Of a stretch of 43,538 bases of DNA, positions 8,461-17,023 are shown piece by piece (the stretch's first letter is position 1; every line of letters starts with the position of its first letter). A model generated the notes under the pieces. The model had not been told where the DNA came from, searched no databases, and saw nothing but the letters and a program-made list of their open reading frames with translations. Origin of the DNA: a virus; IMG/VR virus record IMGVR_UViG_3300018036_000021, positions 1 through 43,538 of that record; one strand, given 5' to 3'. Position numbers and translations under genes: made by a program.

Positions 8461-11400
8461 ATGAAAGTAGATAAAAGGCCATTTGCAGGATCTTGGTCAC
8501 TAGACATACAGAATAAATATAGGACAGTTGTATCATGGACACCAGATGCCATTGTTCAGTTTAATGGAAATACGACATTACCAGGCTGTCCTACTTGCAA
8601 AAATAAAATAGATTTCTCTTCTTTCATAACTTCTGTTTCAGTAGGTGGTGGGATTGATAGTGGTGGAGCTAGTTGTAGCATTAACTTAGTCATCCCAAAA
8701 AGTTATGGGGATGTTGTCTATGTTGATGGTAAATTCATTCTTGAAACAGGCATTGAGATTAAAGTCTTTTTTAGGGGGTTTTTTAAGACTAAAGACCTTT
8801 CTCTGAAAGCAGATAGTGCAGTTGCAACACTTTCTACGGGAGAGGGTAGTGAAGAGATTGATTTAAATAGCATTGAAACCAGACCTTATTATCCTGTCTT
8901 TCATGGTTTCATTAGTGCTGTGAGCATTGACAATAAAGACAACTCTTATTCTATTAGTATTTCCACAAACAACATCTTAAGTATGTGGAATAGCCAGATG
9001 ATAAATACTGAACAGGGATTCTTTGCTGCAAACCCTAAAGAAGCTAGAGGGTCTATTAGTTTAAATGGTCATGTATATACAAATATGACAGCCCACCAAA
9101 TTATATATGACCTTTATAGAGACACTGGTGGTTCTCCAGAGGGTACAGGCTTTGCTCTCCAAAAGAAGAACAACTTACTTAGTAAAATCTCAACAGGGCA
9201 ACAAAAGTATTCTCTTTACTTAAGATACCTAGAAAATAGGTGGGGCAATGGTCTTTATGGTTTAAGAATGTTCGGTGCTTCTGGTAGGGCTTACACACTT
9301 TTAGAGCAAAGTATCTTGGTGGACACTACTCCTGAGGGTAGGGACAATGAATTTAAGAAAGTTGTTAAGGAACAGCTTAAGCCACATAGTAAAGCTAAAA
9401 AAGGTGCTCTTTCAAACTTAATGAAAGCTGGGTTCATAGCACATGACCCTCAAGGTAGAACCTTGCGTACTTTAGATGTTAGACAGCTTCCTTCTATCAT
9501 AGGTGAAAAAGAAGATGCTGTTAATATCTTATCTCTACAGAGCTTCATTACTGATCTTGGTTCATTAGGACAGGTTAACTTTTGGGAGTCACAGTTCAGC
9601 AGTAAGTTGAGTTTAGCTCAAGAAGTTGCTGAAAAAGTAGGATATGAGTTTTATCAAGATATGGATGGAGATCTTGTATTCAAACCCCCTATGTATAATA
9701 TGGATACGAGTGAAGATAGAATATATAGGATTAATAGAGAAGACACTATATCTATCAGTTATGAACACAATGAACCCGAATTTACCTATGTCATTTGTTC
9801 TGGTGGTCCTTTTAGGAACTTAAAGGGAACTAACCTTGAAGGTGAATGGGGTGTAAAAGGAATGTATGTAGACTACAAGCTTGTTGCCAAGTATGGATGG
9901 AAGAGCCTGTCCTTTGACACAACATTCTACAATTCCGCTCGAAAAGCATTCTATGCTTCTGTAGTTGCTTTAGATAATGCTAACAAAGCAACAGAGGGTT
10001 GCAGCATAACTATTCCTCTAAGACCAGAATTAAAGCCAGGTTATCCTATCTATGTAGAAGAGAATGATTGCTTCTATTATGTTGAATCTGTTTCTCATAA
10101 CTTTTCTTATGGTGGTGAGTGTACTACAGGATTGACACTCTCTGCCCAAAGGAAAAAGTTTATCCCACCTGGTCGAACTGAAGTCAGCTATGCAGAAAAC
10201 CCTTCTGAAGCTGTCGATCTTGCAGATACAAGTCTTCCAGAGAAAAGCATCTATGCTACTGAATCTAGGGAGAATAGTTATGGAGAGAAAATCACAGTTA
10301 AAAAGAGAATAGGCTTCCCTAATGTAGTCATGGCTCTAGACCCCTTTAAAATGAGCCCTGAAGCATTTAAAAATGCTATCGAGTACCAGAACATGGGTTA
10401 TCTTGGAACAGAGGCTAGACAGGCATATAGAAACATGCTTCTTATTGAGGGTAAAAGGTATGGCATTATAAAGACAGTAGAAGGTGGTAGTTTATTTGAA
10501 GGCCCATGGACTTTTAAAATAGGAAGAAGAGAGGGAACTCTAGGCTTAGAGAAAGAAAGATCTCCTTATTTACGAAAGCTGAAAAATGGTCGAGTCGTAA
10601 CTAACAGAATAAGTAAAAAGCAAGCCAAGTCTAAGAGTATCATATTAGGGGAATCTGCTTTAGAAAAGGCAGCCTCTAGAAAAAGATCTGCTAGGGAAAA
10701 AGCTTCAAAGCTACTAGGTAAAGGTAAACTTGCTTCTACAAACGAAGCTAAAGCTAAAAGAATACTAGAAAGTGCAGAGAAAGAATTTAAGAAGGCTCTT
10801 GAAGGTCTAACAAATAATGGTAGTGACCCCACCTTTACTCTCTATGACTTGATACTAGAACTAAGAAAACAAACAGATCAAAACCAAGGTCAAGATGATG
10901 GTCTTAATTTAGCTGACATACTAAGACAGCTTGATAACAAGAAAAGTAGCTTTGCCCCTCACCTACCTGGCTATTACAGATACTATTCTTGTTCACATCC
11001 TAGTAGAGAGCATCAAGGACCATATATCCCTTCAGTCAGTGAAGAAACAGAGGGTGTTGTTCCAGATTTAAGGTTTGACCCTCCAGGCATTGCAGACCCG
11101 ACAAGGATCAGTATGGTTGTTTCCGACCCACTTCATGGAAAAGACAATGTGCTTGTTAAAGAAGAAAGAGGAAAAGTCGTAGCAGGGATTAACACCAGAA
11201 CCTTATATACAAATGGCTTTGAATATGTTCCTACAAAAGACATCAAAACTTTAACATTCCAAGTCAATCAAACAATAGAGCAAAAAGAGGTCGAGGTAGG
11301 AAGAAAGCTAGACCCCACTGCTTGGGAGTCTAGTGATAGCTTTGGTAACTCTTTTCGGACTAACTTAATTAATGTCTTAACTACAACTATCACTAAAAAA

Positions 11401-12552
11401 TATAAGCCTACTTCCACCCTTGCTCAAATAAGACCTTTTGTATTTAGACAAAGGAACAAGATACCTACAGGTTACCCCTCTGATTTTTACCTGAATGGAC
11501 AGCCCTTAGAGGATAGCTCAAAGCTAGAGACTATACCTGGAAATACTAAGAATATTAAAGCGAGAAGACTTGCTGCAGAGATTGCAACTAAGCATATGGA
11601 AAAGCTGGGACAAGACTATCCTGATTTATTTAGAGCATCAGAAGAAAGCAGAGCTAAAGATTTAGCGAAATTGTTAAAGACTTCAAGGTCAGTGTTCAAA
11701 CCTAATGTAGAGGGTAGGCTTAAAAAGGGCAGATCTCGAAAAGAAGTGAGGAGACAGTTTAAACAAGGCAAGATGATCTCACCTGTATTTCCTGTTTCCG
11801 ACGACAAAGGCTATGAGGTTTTTGGTGCATATCAATATGGTAGAGGTCTTAGGCCAGCAAAAGACACTTTGTTTGATGCTATTCTTAGACAAGACCCTAG
11901 TAGAATGTTTACTCAGTTAGAGATTAATGAGATCAGAGATAGTTTAAGCAGATATGACACAACAGAAGCCTTTCAAGCATACTACAGAAAGAGGGTTGTA
12001 GAGAAAATTAGCAATATATATAACCAAGGCGAGGGCAGGGAACATGTGCAAGAAATATACAAGGCATTTGGTCTTGATTTAGATGATGAAAGCACAGACC
12101 CAGAGAAGGGCTTTACTTTTGACACACTTGCCAGCAGGATGATGACTAGATCAGAAGAGCAAATCATTCAAAATGTGCCAAGGTCTCTGTTAGAGATAAG
12201 ACCAGACCAGAGAGAGCAAGCTATGTGCTCTTGTAAGGGTACGACTTCAGAAGCGGTCTTACTTTATTCTTCTGTAAACTTAGATAGCTCACTTGTTGAA
12301 ATAGAGAATCCTCTTGTTGCCGAGTCTATTAGAGCTTCTAAAGAGAAGCTACTCTCATGGCAGAATCACCAAAAGACTCTTAGAGGAGAGTTTCAAACAG
12401 GTAGGGGCATTTCACTTGATTCTGTTATTAAACAAACAAAGGCTAGTTTTGAAGATTTGAGTAATCAAGCTTCAAATATCGGAGATGCTTTAGAGGACTT
12501 AACAGATAAAGAGAAGTATAATGAAGCATACAACAAAAGGAATAAGACATGA
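8461..12552 (+). CDS. Baseplate hub protein (gp27/XkdQ-like) with large C-terminal extension
   Basis: This 1363-residue protein would form the hub under the tail tube and carry the spike. Residues ~45-570 match the hub/late-control-D pattern: an early beta-barrel (FSSFITSVSV...SINLVIP), the VGYEFYQDMDGDLVFKPP signature at ~394-411, and a second barrel ending near FIPPGRTE. A CPTC pair at 43-46 may bind metal. The remaining ~790 residues exceed usual hubs (350-600 aa). They hold a basic helical insert (~718-782), a CSHP...H stretch near 843-850, the FGAYQYGRGLRP motif (~1121-1132) seen in large-phage hub proteins, a CSC motif near 1254, and a helical C-terminus. No lysozyme motif is visible. 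AAAGGAT precedes the ATG. The stop overlaps the spike start (ATGA). Confidence 0.76.
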   Translation: MKVDKRPFAGSWSLDIQNKYRTVVSWTPDAIVQFNGNTTLPGCPTCKNKIDFSSFITSVSVGGGIDSGGASCSINLVIPKSYGDVVYVDGKFILETGIEIKVFFRGFFKTKDLSLKADSAVATLSTGEGSEEIDLNSIETRPYYPVFHGFISAVSIDNKDNSYSISISTNNILSMWNSQMINTEQGFFAANPKEARGSISLNGHVYTNMTAHQIIYDLYRDTGGSPEGTGFALQKKNNLLSKISTGQQKYSLYLRYLENRWGNGLYGLRMFGASGRAYTLLEQSILVDTTPEGRDNEFKKVVKEQLKPHSKAKKGALSNLMKAGFIAHDPQGRTLRTLDVRQLPSIIGEKEDAVNILSLQSFITDLGSLGQVNFWESQFSSKLSLAQEVAEKVGYEFYQDMDGDLVFKPPMYNMDTSEDRIYRINREDTISISYEHNEPEFTYVICSGGPFRNLKGTNLEGEWGVKGMYVDYKLVAKYGWKSLSFDTTFYNSARKAFYASVVALDNANKATEGCSITIPLRPELKPGYPIYVEENDCFYYVESVSHNFSYGGECTTGLTLSAQRKKFIPPGRTEVSYAENPSEAVDLADTSLPEKSIYATESRENSYGEKITVKKRIGFPNVVMALDPFKMSPEAFKNAIEYQNMGYLGTEARQAYRNMLLIEGKRYGIIKTVEGGSLFEGPWTFKIGRREGTLGLEKERSPYLRKLKNGRVVTNRISKKQAKSKSIILGESALEKAASRKRSAREKASKLLGKGKLASTNEAKAKRILESAEKEFKKALEGLTNNGSDPTFTLYDLILELRKQTDQNQGQDDGLNLADILRQLDNKKSSFAPHLPGYYRYYSCSHPSREHQGPYIPSVSEETEGVVPDLRFDPPGIADPTRISMVVSDPLHGKDNVLVKEERGKVVAGINTRTLYTNGFEYVPTKDIKTLTFQVNQTIEQKEVEVGRKLDPTAWESSDSFGNSFRTNLINVLTTTITKKYKPTSTLAQIRPFVFRQRNKIPTGYPSDFYLNGQPLEDSSKLETIPGNTKNIKARRLAAEIATKHMEKLGQDYPDLFRASEESRAKDLAKLLKTSRSVFKPNVEGRLKKGRSRKEVRRQFKQGKMISPVFPVSDDKGYEVFGAYQYGRGLRPAKDTLFDAILRQDPSRMFTQLEINEIRDSLSRYDTTEAFQAYYRKRVVEKISNIYNQGEGREHVQEIYKAFGLDLDDESTDPEKGFTFDTLASRMMTRSEEQIIQNVPRSLLEIRPDQREQAMCSCKGTTSEAVLLYSSVNLDSSLVEIENPLVAESIRASKEKLLSWQNHQKTLRGEFQTGRGISLDSVIKQTKASFEDLSNQASNIGDALEDLTDKEKYNEAYNKRNKT

Positions 12553-14834
12553 AGCCAGCAAATGAAGTCAGAAAAGACATAAGAAGAAAAGAAGCCGACC
12601 CAGCCAAAGGCTGGAGTTCAATGTCTCTTTGCATTGCAAAAATAGTCGAGGTTCATTGGGAAGAAATGAGATGTACGCTTCAAGTTTTACATGGTCAAGG
12701 TGATGTAGGAAAGCCTTTGTCTGGTGTAGAATTAGCTATGCCCTCTATGGGTAATAGACATTTCATGGGTGGTATACCAGAAATTGGTGACCAATGTATT
12801 GTAGGATGGTTCGCATCTGACACTCTTGCAGCATCTAATGATAAAACACCTGCAATCTTAGCTTGGTGGCCTCGAGCAACTTATCTTGGTCATGATTGGC
12901 TCACCACACAAAGCTACCAACCAGGTGAGGGTATAGACACAAACAAAAAAAGACAAGCAGTTGAAAGTTATCACCAGAGGATTAGACACAAGCTCAGACA
13001 TTATGAGCCAGGTAATGTGGCAGCCAGCTCTTCTCAAGGTGCTGATTTAGTCTTGAATGAAAGTGTTCTATTAAGTAATAGAAGATCAAATGAGATTGCT
13101 TTAAGAGACCAAGATCAAGCAATCATTATGAGGTCTCTACAGCAGTTCCATGCAATGTCTGGAACTAGAGTGTATGCAGGTATGGTTCAAAGAGATGCTC
13201 GAAACCTACCTAAAGAGATGTTCTCTGATGGAATTAAGTGGGATTCTGGAATACAGATAGATTCAGAGGGCAATCCTTTCTATCCTCTTGCAGAAGAATA
13301 CGAGAAAAACATTAGTGTAGGTAAGCTCACCCCTCACCCTCTTTTTGACAGAGGTGAAGATGCAATCTATGAAGATGGAAAAATAACAGGAAACAGAAAC
13401 TTCGAGGGTAGGATTCCTCCATCCTTAGATCCATACCGCTTTCTTTATAAAGCAGGGTTAGTTTCAGAAGACTTCTATGGGAACACGAATGAAGAAGCTA
13501 TCACCTATGGTGGAAAGTCTATATTTAGAGTAAGTAAAGATGGTGGGAATGCTGTAGAGAGTGGCAGTGCATTTACTGAATATAGAATAGAAGTAAACCA
13601 CACTTCTGACGGAACACTTCCCGTCACAGAACAAACAGACGGGTTTGATAGTGATAGATGTCCCAAAGAACTAGAAAAGGCTAGGAATATGCCTTTCATA
13701 GAATGGGTTTTAGGTACACCTACAGGTAATAATCCTTTCACAACAGCAGGTGCTTCTTTATATGGAATACCTCTAATCCCTGTGGTGGAAAATACAAGAG
13801 GGAAAATTGAGGGTGCTAACTCATCTACTCCTTTTGCTGACCACTCTGCTGCTTTGTTGAGAATCACCCCTGTTGCACCACAAGGGATTGCTGATACATT
13901 TTCTAGTTTTACTAAAGGTGGAAAGTATAGGGGCTTTGTAAGCAATCCCTCTGATGACTCGGCTAAATTATCTGTTGCAGGTGGGTTCTCTTTAAATGCA
14001 AACAAGGGAGAGGTAAGAACAATAACCTCTTTAGAGCTAGCTTCTGAAGGCAATACATCAATTAGCTCTAGTGTGGTAAAGATTGAGGGTACTGAGTCTA
14101 GAACAGGCAATGAGGTTGCAGGTGCTGGTTCAGAGGTTTCTGTTGAAGTAATTGGTAATAAGAGAATACAACTTGAATCGGGTTCTGCAATCTCTTTAAA
14201 AGCTCCTTTAGTAGACCTTTCTCAAGCTGGTGAAGTGAGACTGAATAGTAAAGAGCTAATGAGTCTTTCAACAGGAACTGCTTTAAACATGTCCTCTGAA
14301 AGAATAAAGCAAACTGCTGTAGGGTCTTTAGATGTTTCTGTCTCTGGACCACCCAATGCAAATGCTTTACATGGAGCTGTTAGAAAAGTTAAAATAATTG
14401 CTAACCCTGGCACAGGACACCCTGCTGGACCATCAGACTCATACACAAATGTATATGGTGGTAAGGAAGAAATCTTCTTAGGTCCATCAACCAACACTAA
14501 AACTTTAACAACAGGAACAGAGTCAAAAACAATAGGGGTTGGCTCTGACACAACTATTGTATCTGGGTCTACACAAAACACAGATGCTACAGGGTTCAAG
14601 TTTTTGTCTCCTCAAGGGTCAGTGGTTGTTTCATCTGGCTTGAAGATTTCTATGTCTAGTGCAAGTGTTTCGATTGTCTCTGGAACTGTTAGTGTGAAAG
14701 CCCCTAGTATTTCTTTAAGTTCACCAGGTACAGCAATAGGTGGTATTGTTTGTGGGTCTGATATAGACCCCTTATTTGGAGTTCCTATGTCTACTTTAAT
14801 TGTACCTAGAGGTCAAAACCTTTCAAACGTCTAA
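12549..14834 (+). CDS. Spike protein (gp5-like: OB-fold plus beta-helix)
   Basis: A 761-residue protein overlaps the hub gene by ATGA, the usual hub-spike pairing. Residues ~25-110 look like the OB-fold of gp5/VgrG spikes (SLCIAKIVEVHWEEMRCTLQVL..., then PSMGNRHFMGGIPEIGDQCIVGW). Residues ~115-470 are a mixed region. Residues ~474-745 consist of short repeated strands rich in Ser, Thr, Gly and Val (NANKGEV, ISLKAPLVDLSQ, LSTGTALNMSS), the pattern of a trimeric beta-helical needle. No lysozyme catalytic motif and no separate PAAR-type tip gene are seen, so the tip may be built in. Its role is piercing the outer membrane or wall during injection. AAGGAAT upstream of the ATG serves as ribosome site. 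Confidence 0.76.
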   Translation: MKPANEVRKDIRRKEADPAKGWSSMSLCIAKIVEVHWEEMRCTLQVLHGQGDVGKPLSGVELAMPSMGNRHFMGGIPEIGDQCIVGWFASDTLAASNDKTPAILAWWPRATYLGHDWLTTQSYQPGEGIDTNKKRQAVESYHQRIRHKLRHYEPGNVAASSSQGADLVLNESVLLSNRRSNEIALRDQDQAIIMRSLQQFHAMSGTRVYAGMVQRDARNLPKEMFSDGIKWDSGIQIDSEGNPFYPLAEEYEKNISVGKLTPHPLFDRGEDAIYEDGKITGNRNFEGRIPPSLDPYRFLYKAGLVSEDFYGNTNEEAITYGGKSIFRVSKDGGNAVESGSAFTEYRIEVNHTSDGTLPVTEQTDGFDSDRCPKELEKARNMPFIEWVLGTPTGNNPFTTAGASLYGIPLIPVVENTRGKIEGANSSTPFADHSAALLRITPVAPQGIADTFSSFTKGGKYRGFVSNPSDDSAKLSVAGGFSLNANKGEVRTITSLELASEGNTSISSSVVKIEGTESRTGNEVAGAGSEVSVEVIGNKRIQLESGSAISLKAPLVDLSQAGEVRLNSKELMSLSTGTALNMSSERIKQTAVGSLDVSVSGPPNANALHGAVRKVKIIANPGTGHPAGPSDSYTNVYGGKEEIFLGPSTNTKTLTTGTESKTIGVGSDTTIVSGSTQNTDATGFKFLSPQGSVVVSSGLKISMSSASVSIVSGTVSVKAPSISLSSPGTAIGGIVCGSDIDPLFGVPMSTLIVPRGQNLSNV

Positions 14835-14850
14835 TAGGTTTTTTATAATC
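14815..14850 (+). terminator. Weak terminator-like inverted repeat at the end of the spike gene
   Basis: AAAACCT (14815-14821) pairs with AGGTTTT (14836-14842) around a 14-base loop containing the spike stop codon, and further T residues follow. The stem is short and AT-rich, so any termination would be partial. A TATAAT box at 14844-14849 overlaps its end and could restart transcription for the pentapeptide-repeat gene, though no good -35 box is seen. Confidence 0.3.
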
Positions 14851-14877
14851 TAAGAGAAAGTAGACAAGGAGATCACC

Positions 14878-16485
14878 ATGACTAAGACAGCAGCCCGAAA
14901 AAGAAAAGATAAACTTGATGAGATCGCTAAAAACATTTCTCTCTTGCAAGATGAATTAAGATCTAAGGACAAAAGCATAGTAAAAGAAGACCCTACAAGA
15001 CTTATCCAGAGAGATGGCAGATTTTTTTCTCGTATGAAAAAGGAAGAGCTTTTAGAGTATAATTGGAGTGGTATCAAAGTTACAGGTCTTCAACTCCAAA
15101 AAATGGACTTGTCAGGCTTGGACTTCTCTGGCTCTACTTTGATAGATGCAGAGTTTGATGGCTCAGATCTAACAGGTGCTGATTTCACAGGTGCTATTCT
15201 CCAAAATTCAAGCTTTGTTAAATCTATTCTTAACTCTGCTGATTTCACAGGTGCTGATCTTACAAGTGCTGACTTTGGAAGAATTAATTTCAATCGAAGA
15301 ACAAAGTTTGATGGTGTGACAATTAGCCTCTCAACAATATTTAGCTTTAGTAGTTTAGCAGAGCTTGAAAAGGTGGGGCTTCCTGCTCAGAACATTAGTC
15401 TTGAGTTTAAGTTTAAGAGAAAGACTGGTGGGAATTATGAACTAGTCTCTCGAGAAGTTTTCGAAAAAAAGACAACTAAGTATTTGATGTACTTGAAAGA
15501 AAAAATTCGGGATCTTCAAAGAAAGTACGACTTTGAAGTAGCTAAAGGTCAACTTGCTTCTGCTTACTTTAGTAGCCTAAGTAAACTCAAGGAAGATATA
15601 GAATCTCTCAGAGTGTTCAAAGAGAAATACGATTCAACCCTCTTCACTGGAGAAGACTTCAAAACCCTTAGGCTCTTAGAAACAAAAATTAAGGAAATTG
15701 AGACACAGAACAAAATTAATAGAAAGATTAAAGAGCTTAAAAGGGATTTGGGTCGTCTGAGTGGTGATCCTCAAGAGGTCGAAGTACTTGAGGAAAACAT
15801 CTTAAATGAGATTGAGGGCTTTTCTCTTCTAAGGGATGCTCTTAAAGAGAGAGACAAAGGAAAAGCTTTAGACATCTATAAAAGATACGACTTAAAGAAG
15901 ATAGAAGAAAATAAAGCTAAAGACAGCCTATCGGAAGATGAAATCAAAAAGCTAAAGGCTAAAATGAAGACAAAACTACCTAAACACATACTCAGTGAAA
16001 TTTCTCAAAGAGTCGAAGATGTAGATAGTGTCCTCAAAAAATTGAAGGTTTTGGAAGAAAGAAAAGGAGAGATTCTTGAAATACTCAATCCAGAGCCAGA
16101 GTTTGTTAATCTGGGTACGATCCAAAAGATCATCGAAAGAGTCTCTGCTAATGAAAGAAGAACTCCTAAGAAGAACAAACTTACAAAAGAAGACCTAAAA
16201 AGGCTAAACAGAGAGCTTGAATTGATCGAAGACAGAATCAGAGACAATGACACAGACTTACTGCAAGCTAAAATCAAAAGACTCAAAATGAACTCAGATG
16301 AAAATAGGGAAAAAATCACCAAAGAGTTAAAAAGAGAGTTGCCAAAGTTTAAGTTCATACAAAAAGCGAATTTCCCAGACTCTATGAAAACTATAGCCGA
16401 TCAGAGAGATTATGTTAATAAGCTTTTTGAAAAGTACACCAGCAAGAGCTGGAAAGATTACCTGCCCTCATTCTTTAGGAGGTGA
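14878..16485 (+). CDS. Pentapeptide-repeat protein with long coiled-coil C-terminus
   Basis: This is a 535-residue protein, last in the rightward tail operon. Residues ~70-147 are about 15 tandem pentapeptides with the A/S-D/N-L/F-x-x pattern (DLSGL DFSGS, DLTGA DFTGA, ADFTGADLTSA), which fold as a right-handed quadrilateral beta-helix. Residues ~190-520 are highly charged Lys/Glu helices, probably coiled coil. The first 60 residues are basic and helical. There is no signal peptide. An 18-base identical segment recurs 60 bp apart within the repeats. AAGGAG lies 6 bases before the ATG. The gene's place after the spike suggests a structural or assembly role. Gyrase-targeting pentapeptide proteins of the Qnr/MfpA type are an alternative but are far shorter. 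The family call is firm and the function is unknown. Confidence 0.88.
   Translation: MTKTAARKRKDKLDEIAKNISLLQDELRSKDKSIVKEDPTRLIQRDGRFFSRMKKEELLEYNWSGIKVTGLQLQKMDLSGLDFSGSTLIDAEFDGSDLTGADFTGAILQNSSFVKSILNSADFTGADLTSADFGRINFNRRTKFDGVTISLSTIFSFSSLAELEKVGLPAQNISLEFKFKRKTGGNYELVSREVFEKKTTKYLMYLKEKIRDLQRKYDFEVAKGQLASAYFSSLSKLKEDIESLRVFKEKYDSTLFTGEDFKTLRLLETKIKEIETQNKINRKIKELKRDLGRLSGDPQEVEVLEENILNEIEGFSLLRDALKERDKGKALDIYKRYDLKKIEENKAKDSLSEDEIKKLKAKMKTKLPKHILSEISQRVEDVDSVLKKLKVLEERKGEILEILNPEPEFVNLGTIQKIIERVSANERRTPKKNKLTKEDLKRLNRELELIEDRIRDNDTDLLQAKIKRLKMNSDENREKITKELKRELPKFKFIQKANFPDSMKTIADQRDYVNKLFEKYTSKSWKDYLPSFFRR
15178..15255 (+). repeat. Direct repeat of 18 bp within the pentapeptide region
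   Basis: The 18-base word GCTGATTTCACAGGTGCT occurs at 15178-15195 and again at 15238-15255, exactly 60 bp (20 codons, four pentapeptides) apart. It encodes A-D-F-T-G-A both times. Identity at third positions suggests recent unit duplication or conversion inside the gene. Confidence 0.8.
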
Positions 16486-16857
16486 GTAATCTTCCCCACC
16501 CAAAGGATATAACTTCCAAGCAAAACGACTTCTTATTTCCAAATAGTTTATATATTCGTCACAGTCCCACGCTTCCTGCTCAAACCTTATAGAGAGATAG
16601 GCTTCCCTAGAAAAGCCCTTACGCTTGATTATAGCAGCGTATAAGAAGTCATATATATAGATGACTATGAAACCAATAAACCATAGCTCTAGATATTGCC
16701 TGTAATGAATTGTTTCATGTCTTCTTGTCACCTCTGATAACTCTCCTCTTGCAAAGACAACAAAGCCAAGAGTGATTGCATTAATGTCAATAGGTGCAAA
16801 GTAAGAAAGAATAACAGGCACTTTAGAGTTTTCAATGAATATTGGTTTTTTTAACAT
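16468..16857 (-). CDS. Small membrane-anchored HExxH putative metallopeptidase
   Basis: This is a 129-residue protein with start at 16857, where an AAGAAGAG site lies directly upstream; an open frame reaches 16938 but without a ribosome site there. RRHETIH (His47-Glu48-x-x-His51) is a gluzincin-type zinc motif, and a downstream FEQEAWD (Glu93/Glu95) could give the third ligand. Residues ~56-77 (LWFIGFIVIYIYDFLYAAII) form one hydrophobic helix directly after the motif. I recall similar small HExxH proteins in other large phages, with no known substrate. It overlaps the preceding four-cysteine gene by 26 bases and the convergent pentapeptide-repeat gene by 18 bases. Peptidase activity, lysis or cell-wall processing are inferences. 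A non-catalytic zinc protein is possible. Confidence 0.58.
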   Translation of the reverse strand: MLKKPIFIENSKVPVILSYFAPIDINAITLGFVVFARGELSEVTRRHETIHYRQYLELWFIGFIVIYIYDFLYAAIIKRKGFSREAYLSIRFEQEAWDCDEYINYLEIRSRFAWKLYPLGGEDYSPPKE

Positions 16858-17023
16858 TTCTCTTCTTCTTTCGGTCTTCAAAAAAATTGACTGCCTTGCG
16901 ATTGTCATAAAGACACTTTGCACAAAATCCAGATCCATCAGGCCAAACTAAACCCCAACCCAATCTGGATTCAGGCAATTTCTTTGCACAACCTGTGCAA
17001 TGGCCTTTAAAGCGACCCTTCAT
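16832..17023 (-). CDS. Four-cysteine zinc-ribbon-like mini-protein
   Basis: A 63-residue protein has two CxxC knuckles (Cys9/Cys12 and Cys34/Cys37) separated by 21 residues, the spacing of small zinc ribbons. The C-terminus is strongly basic (DRKKKRNVKK), which fits nucleic-acid or protein binding. Its ATG shares bases with the stop of the 1728-residue gene (TAATG), and there is no clear ribosome site, so translation is probably coupled to termination upstream. Its 3' end overlaps the HExxH gene. No partner or function can be named. Size and cysteine spacing make it unlikely to be a chance frame. Confidence 0.6.
   Translation of the reverse strand: MKGRFKGHCTGCAKKLPESRLGWGLVWPDGSGFCAKCLYDNRKAVNFFEDRKKKRNVKKTNIH

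Noticed and set aside
13505-14110. 201-codon open frame on the minus strand
   Set aside because: It lies wholly inside the spike gene on the opposite strand. No ribosome site or domain pattern supports it.
15085-15318. Short direct repeats considered as a CRISPR-like or recombination array
   Set aside because: They lie in frame inside the pentapeptide-repeat domain, with 15-base periodicity explained by the protein.
16858-16938. Longer N-terminus for the HExxH protein
   Set aside because: There is no ribosome site near 16938. AAGAAGAG precedes the ATG at 16857, and the longer form would overlap the zinc-ribbon gene extensively.
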